Assembly (NCBI GenBank): GCA_014729315.1
Contig: WJKD01000551.1
Location: forward strand, 1 to 6,756
Origin: Promethearchaeota archaeon
Lineage (GTDB): Archaea; Asgardarchaeota; Lokiarchaeia; Sigynarchaeales; SOKP01
Length of the DNA stretch: 6,756 nucleotides
Reading direction: 5' to 3'
Made by a program: the position numbers and the translations under genes. How positions within the stretch are numbered: position 1 is the first letter of the stretch; the number at the start of each line of letters is the position of its first letter. A model generated the notes under the pieces. It was not told the origin of the DNA. It saw nothing but the letters and a program-made list of their open reading frames with translations, and ran no database searches. Positions 6,163-6,756 of the stretch are shown one piece after another.

Positions 6163-6756
6163 TGATTTAATTTTTAATGAATTTTTTGATTCGAAATTTG
6201 ATATATCTTTATTATCTATTATTTTTTTTAATTCTTCAAGGGACTCGACTAACAAATCAGGATAGTAAGCAGACAAAATCTCTTTTGTGCTAATTCCACT
6301 TGCCACAGCAATTGAGTGTAAGCCTGCTTCTTTTGCTGCTTGGATGTCAGTGGGCATATCCCCTAAAACTAAAAATTGTTTTATCCCACATTCTTTATGT
6401 TGGTTCAAGACCGGGTTAAATGCTTTTGGATCGGGTTTCAATGCTGGAATTTCATCAGCACCGTAAATTCCTGTGAAATAGTCTTTTATCTCCAATCTCT
6501 CTACATGCTCTAAAATAGTTTTTGTTTGATTATGCGATACTAAATATAATTTACATTCTTTAGCTCCTTTAAAAAATTCTATTAAGGCCTTCGCACCAGG
6601 AACTAATTCAGCTTCTTTTGAATATGTCATAAATTTTGTAAAAATTTTCATCGAAATTCGTAACTTTTTTAGAAATCGAAACTCTTTGAAAATTGTCAGT
6701 TGCTGAAATATATCGTGAGATTGTAATATGATTTTCGGGATTGGATATCCTTGTAC
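6160..6756 (-). CDS. HAD-family hydrolase/phosphatase, N-terminus outside window
   Basis: The frame is open from the window edge to the TAG stop, giving 198 visible residues. The ATG at 6651 is very likely internal: the 35 codons before it contain no stop and read as plausible protein (VQGYPIPKIILQSHDIFQQL), and the catalytic DxDxT motif I, essential in this family, is not present downstream of it. Visible motifs are LVSHNQ (motif II Ser74 of the fragment), LKPDPKAF (motif III Lys107) and GDMPTD (motif IV, Asp133 and Asp137), followed by DIQAAKEAG, typical of phosphoglycolate-phosphatase-like HAD-IA enzymes with a helical cap between motifs I and II. The enzyme should remove phosphate from a small phosphorylated metabolite by way of an aspartyl-phosphate. 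Next to acyltransferases, a glycerol-phosphate or phospholipid-related substrate is possible but unproved. The tail after about residue 183 is low-complexity and charged. Confidence 0.87.
   Translation of the reverse strand, partial: VQGYPIPKIILQSHDIFQQLTIFKEFRFLKKLRISMKIFTKFMTYSKEAELVPGAKALIEFFKGAKECKLYLVSHNQTKTILEHVERLEIKDYFTGIYGADEIPALKPDPKAFNPVLNQHKECGIKQFLVLGDMPTDIQAAKEAGLHSIAVASGISTKEILSAYYPDLLVESLEELKKIIDNKDISNFESKNSLKIKS

Overview
All recognisable genes in this AT-rich window lie on the minus strand, so transcription runs from position 6756 toward 1. Gaps between genes are only about 3 to 31 bases and several ribosome binding sites overlap the preceding stop codon. I read the window as the inside of one operon of at least eight genes, with both end genes cut by the window edges. 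I see no internal promoter or terminator, no RNA gene, no mobile element and no CRISPR array.

In transcription order the genes are: a HAD-family phosphatase whose true start lies beyond the window (6756-6160); a 557-residue protein with two complete PlsC-type lysophospholipid acyltransferase domains (6146-4473); a DUF2229-type protein (4447-3392); a HgdB-like/CoA-activase-associated protein (3374-2187); a BcrAD/BadFG/HgdC-type ATPase activator (2172-1150); a 68-residue helical protein of unknown function (1146-940); a PlsC-like protein whose catalytic motifs are degenerate (909-226); and the N-terminus of a further protein, possibly another acyltransferase-like paralogue (194-1).

The middle three genes form a split set of the modules found fused in large CoA-activase/DUF2229/HgdB proteins. 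This family includes the ATP-driven iron-sulfur reductases of 2-hydroxyacyl-CoA dehydratases, the double-cubane cluster proteins, and the anaerobic plasmalogen synthase (PlsA) and glycerol ester reductase that convert glycerol ester lipids to vinyl-ether or alkyl-ether lipids. Here the trio is embedded among glycerolipid acyltransferases. My main inference is therefore that the operon makes and then modifies membrane glycerolipids: the tandem PlsC protein acylates, the HAD enzyme may remove a phosphate, and the ATP-driven trio may reduce an ester to an ether or vinyl ether. This is inference from family and context, not shown by the sequence alone.

The oxygen-sensitive enzyme types point to a strict anaerobe. 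Strong AGGAGGT ribosome binding sites and ester-lipid acyltransferases suggest a bacterium, for example a clostridia-like or deep-branching anaerobe. I cannot exclude an Asgard-type archaeon, which can also carry PlsC and CoA-activase genes. I cannot assign a genus.
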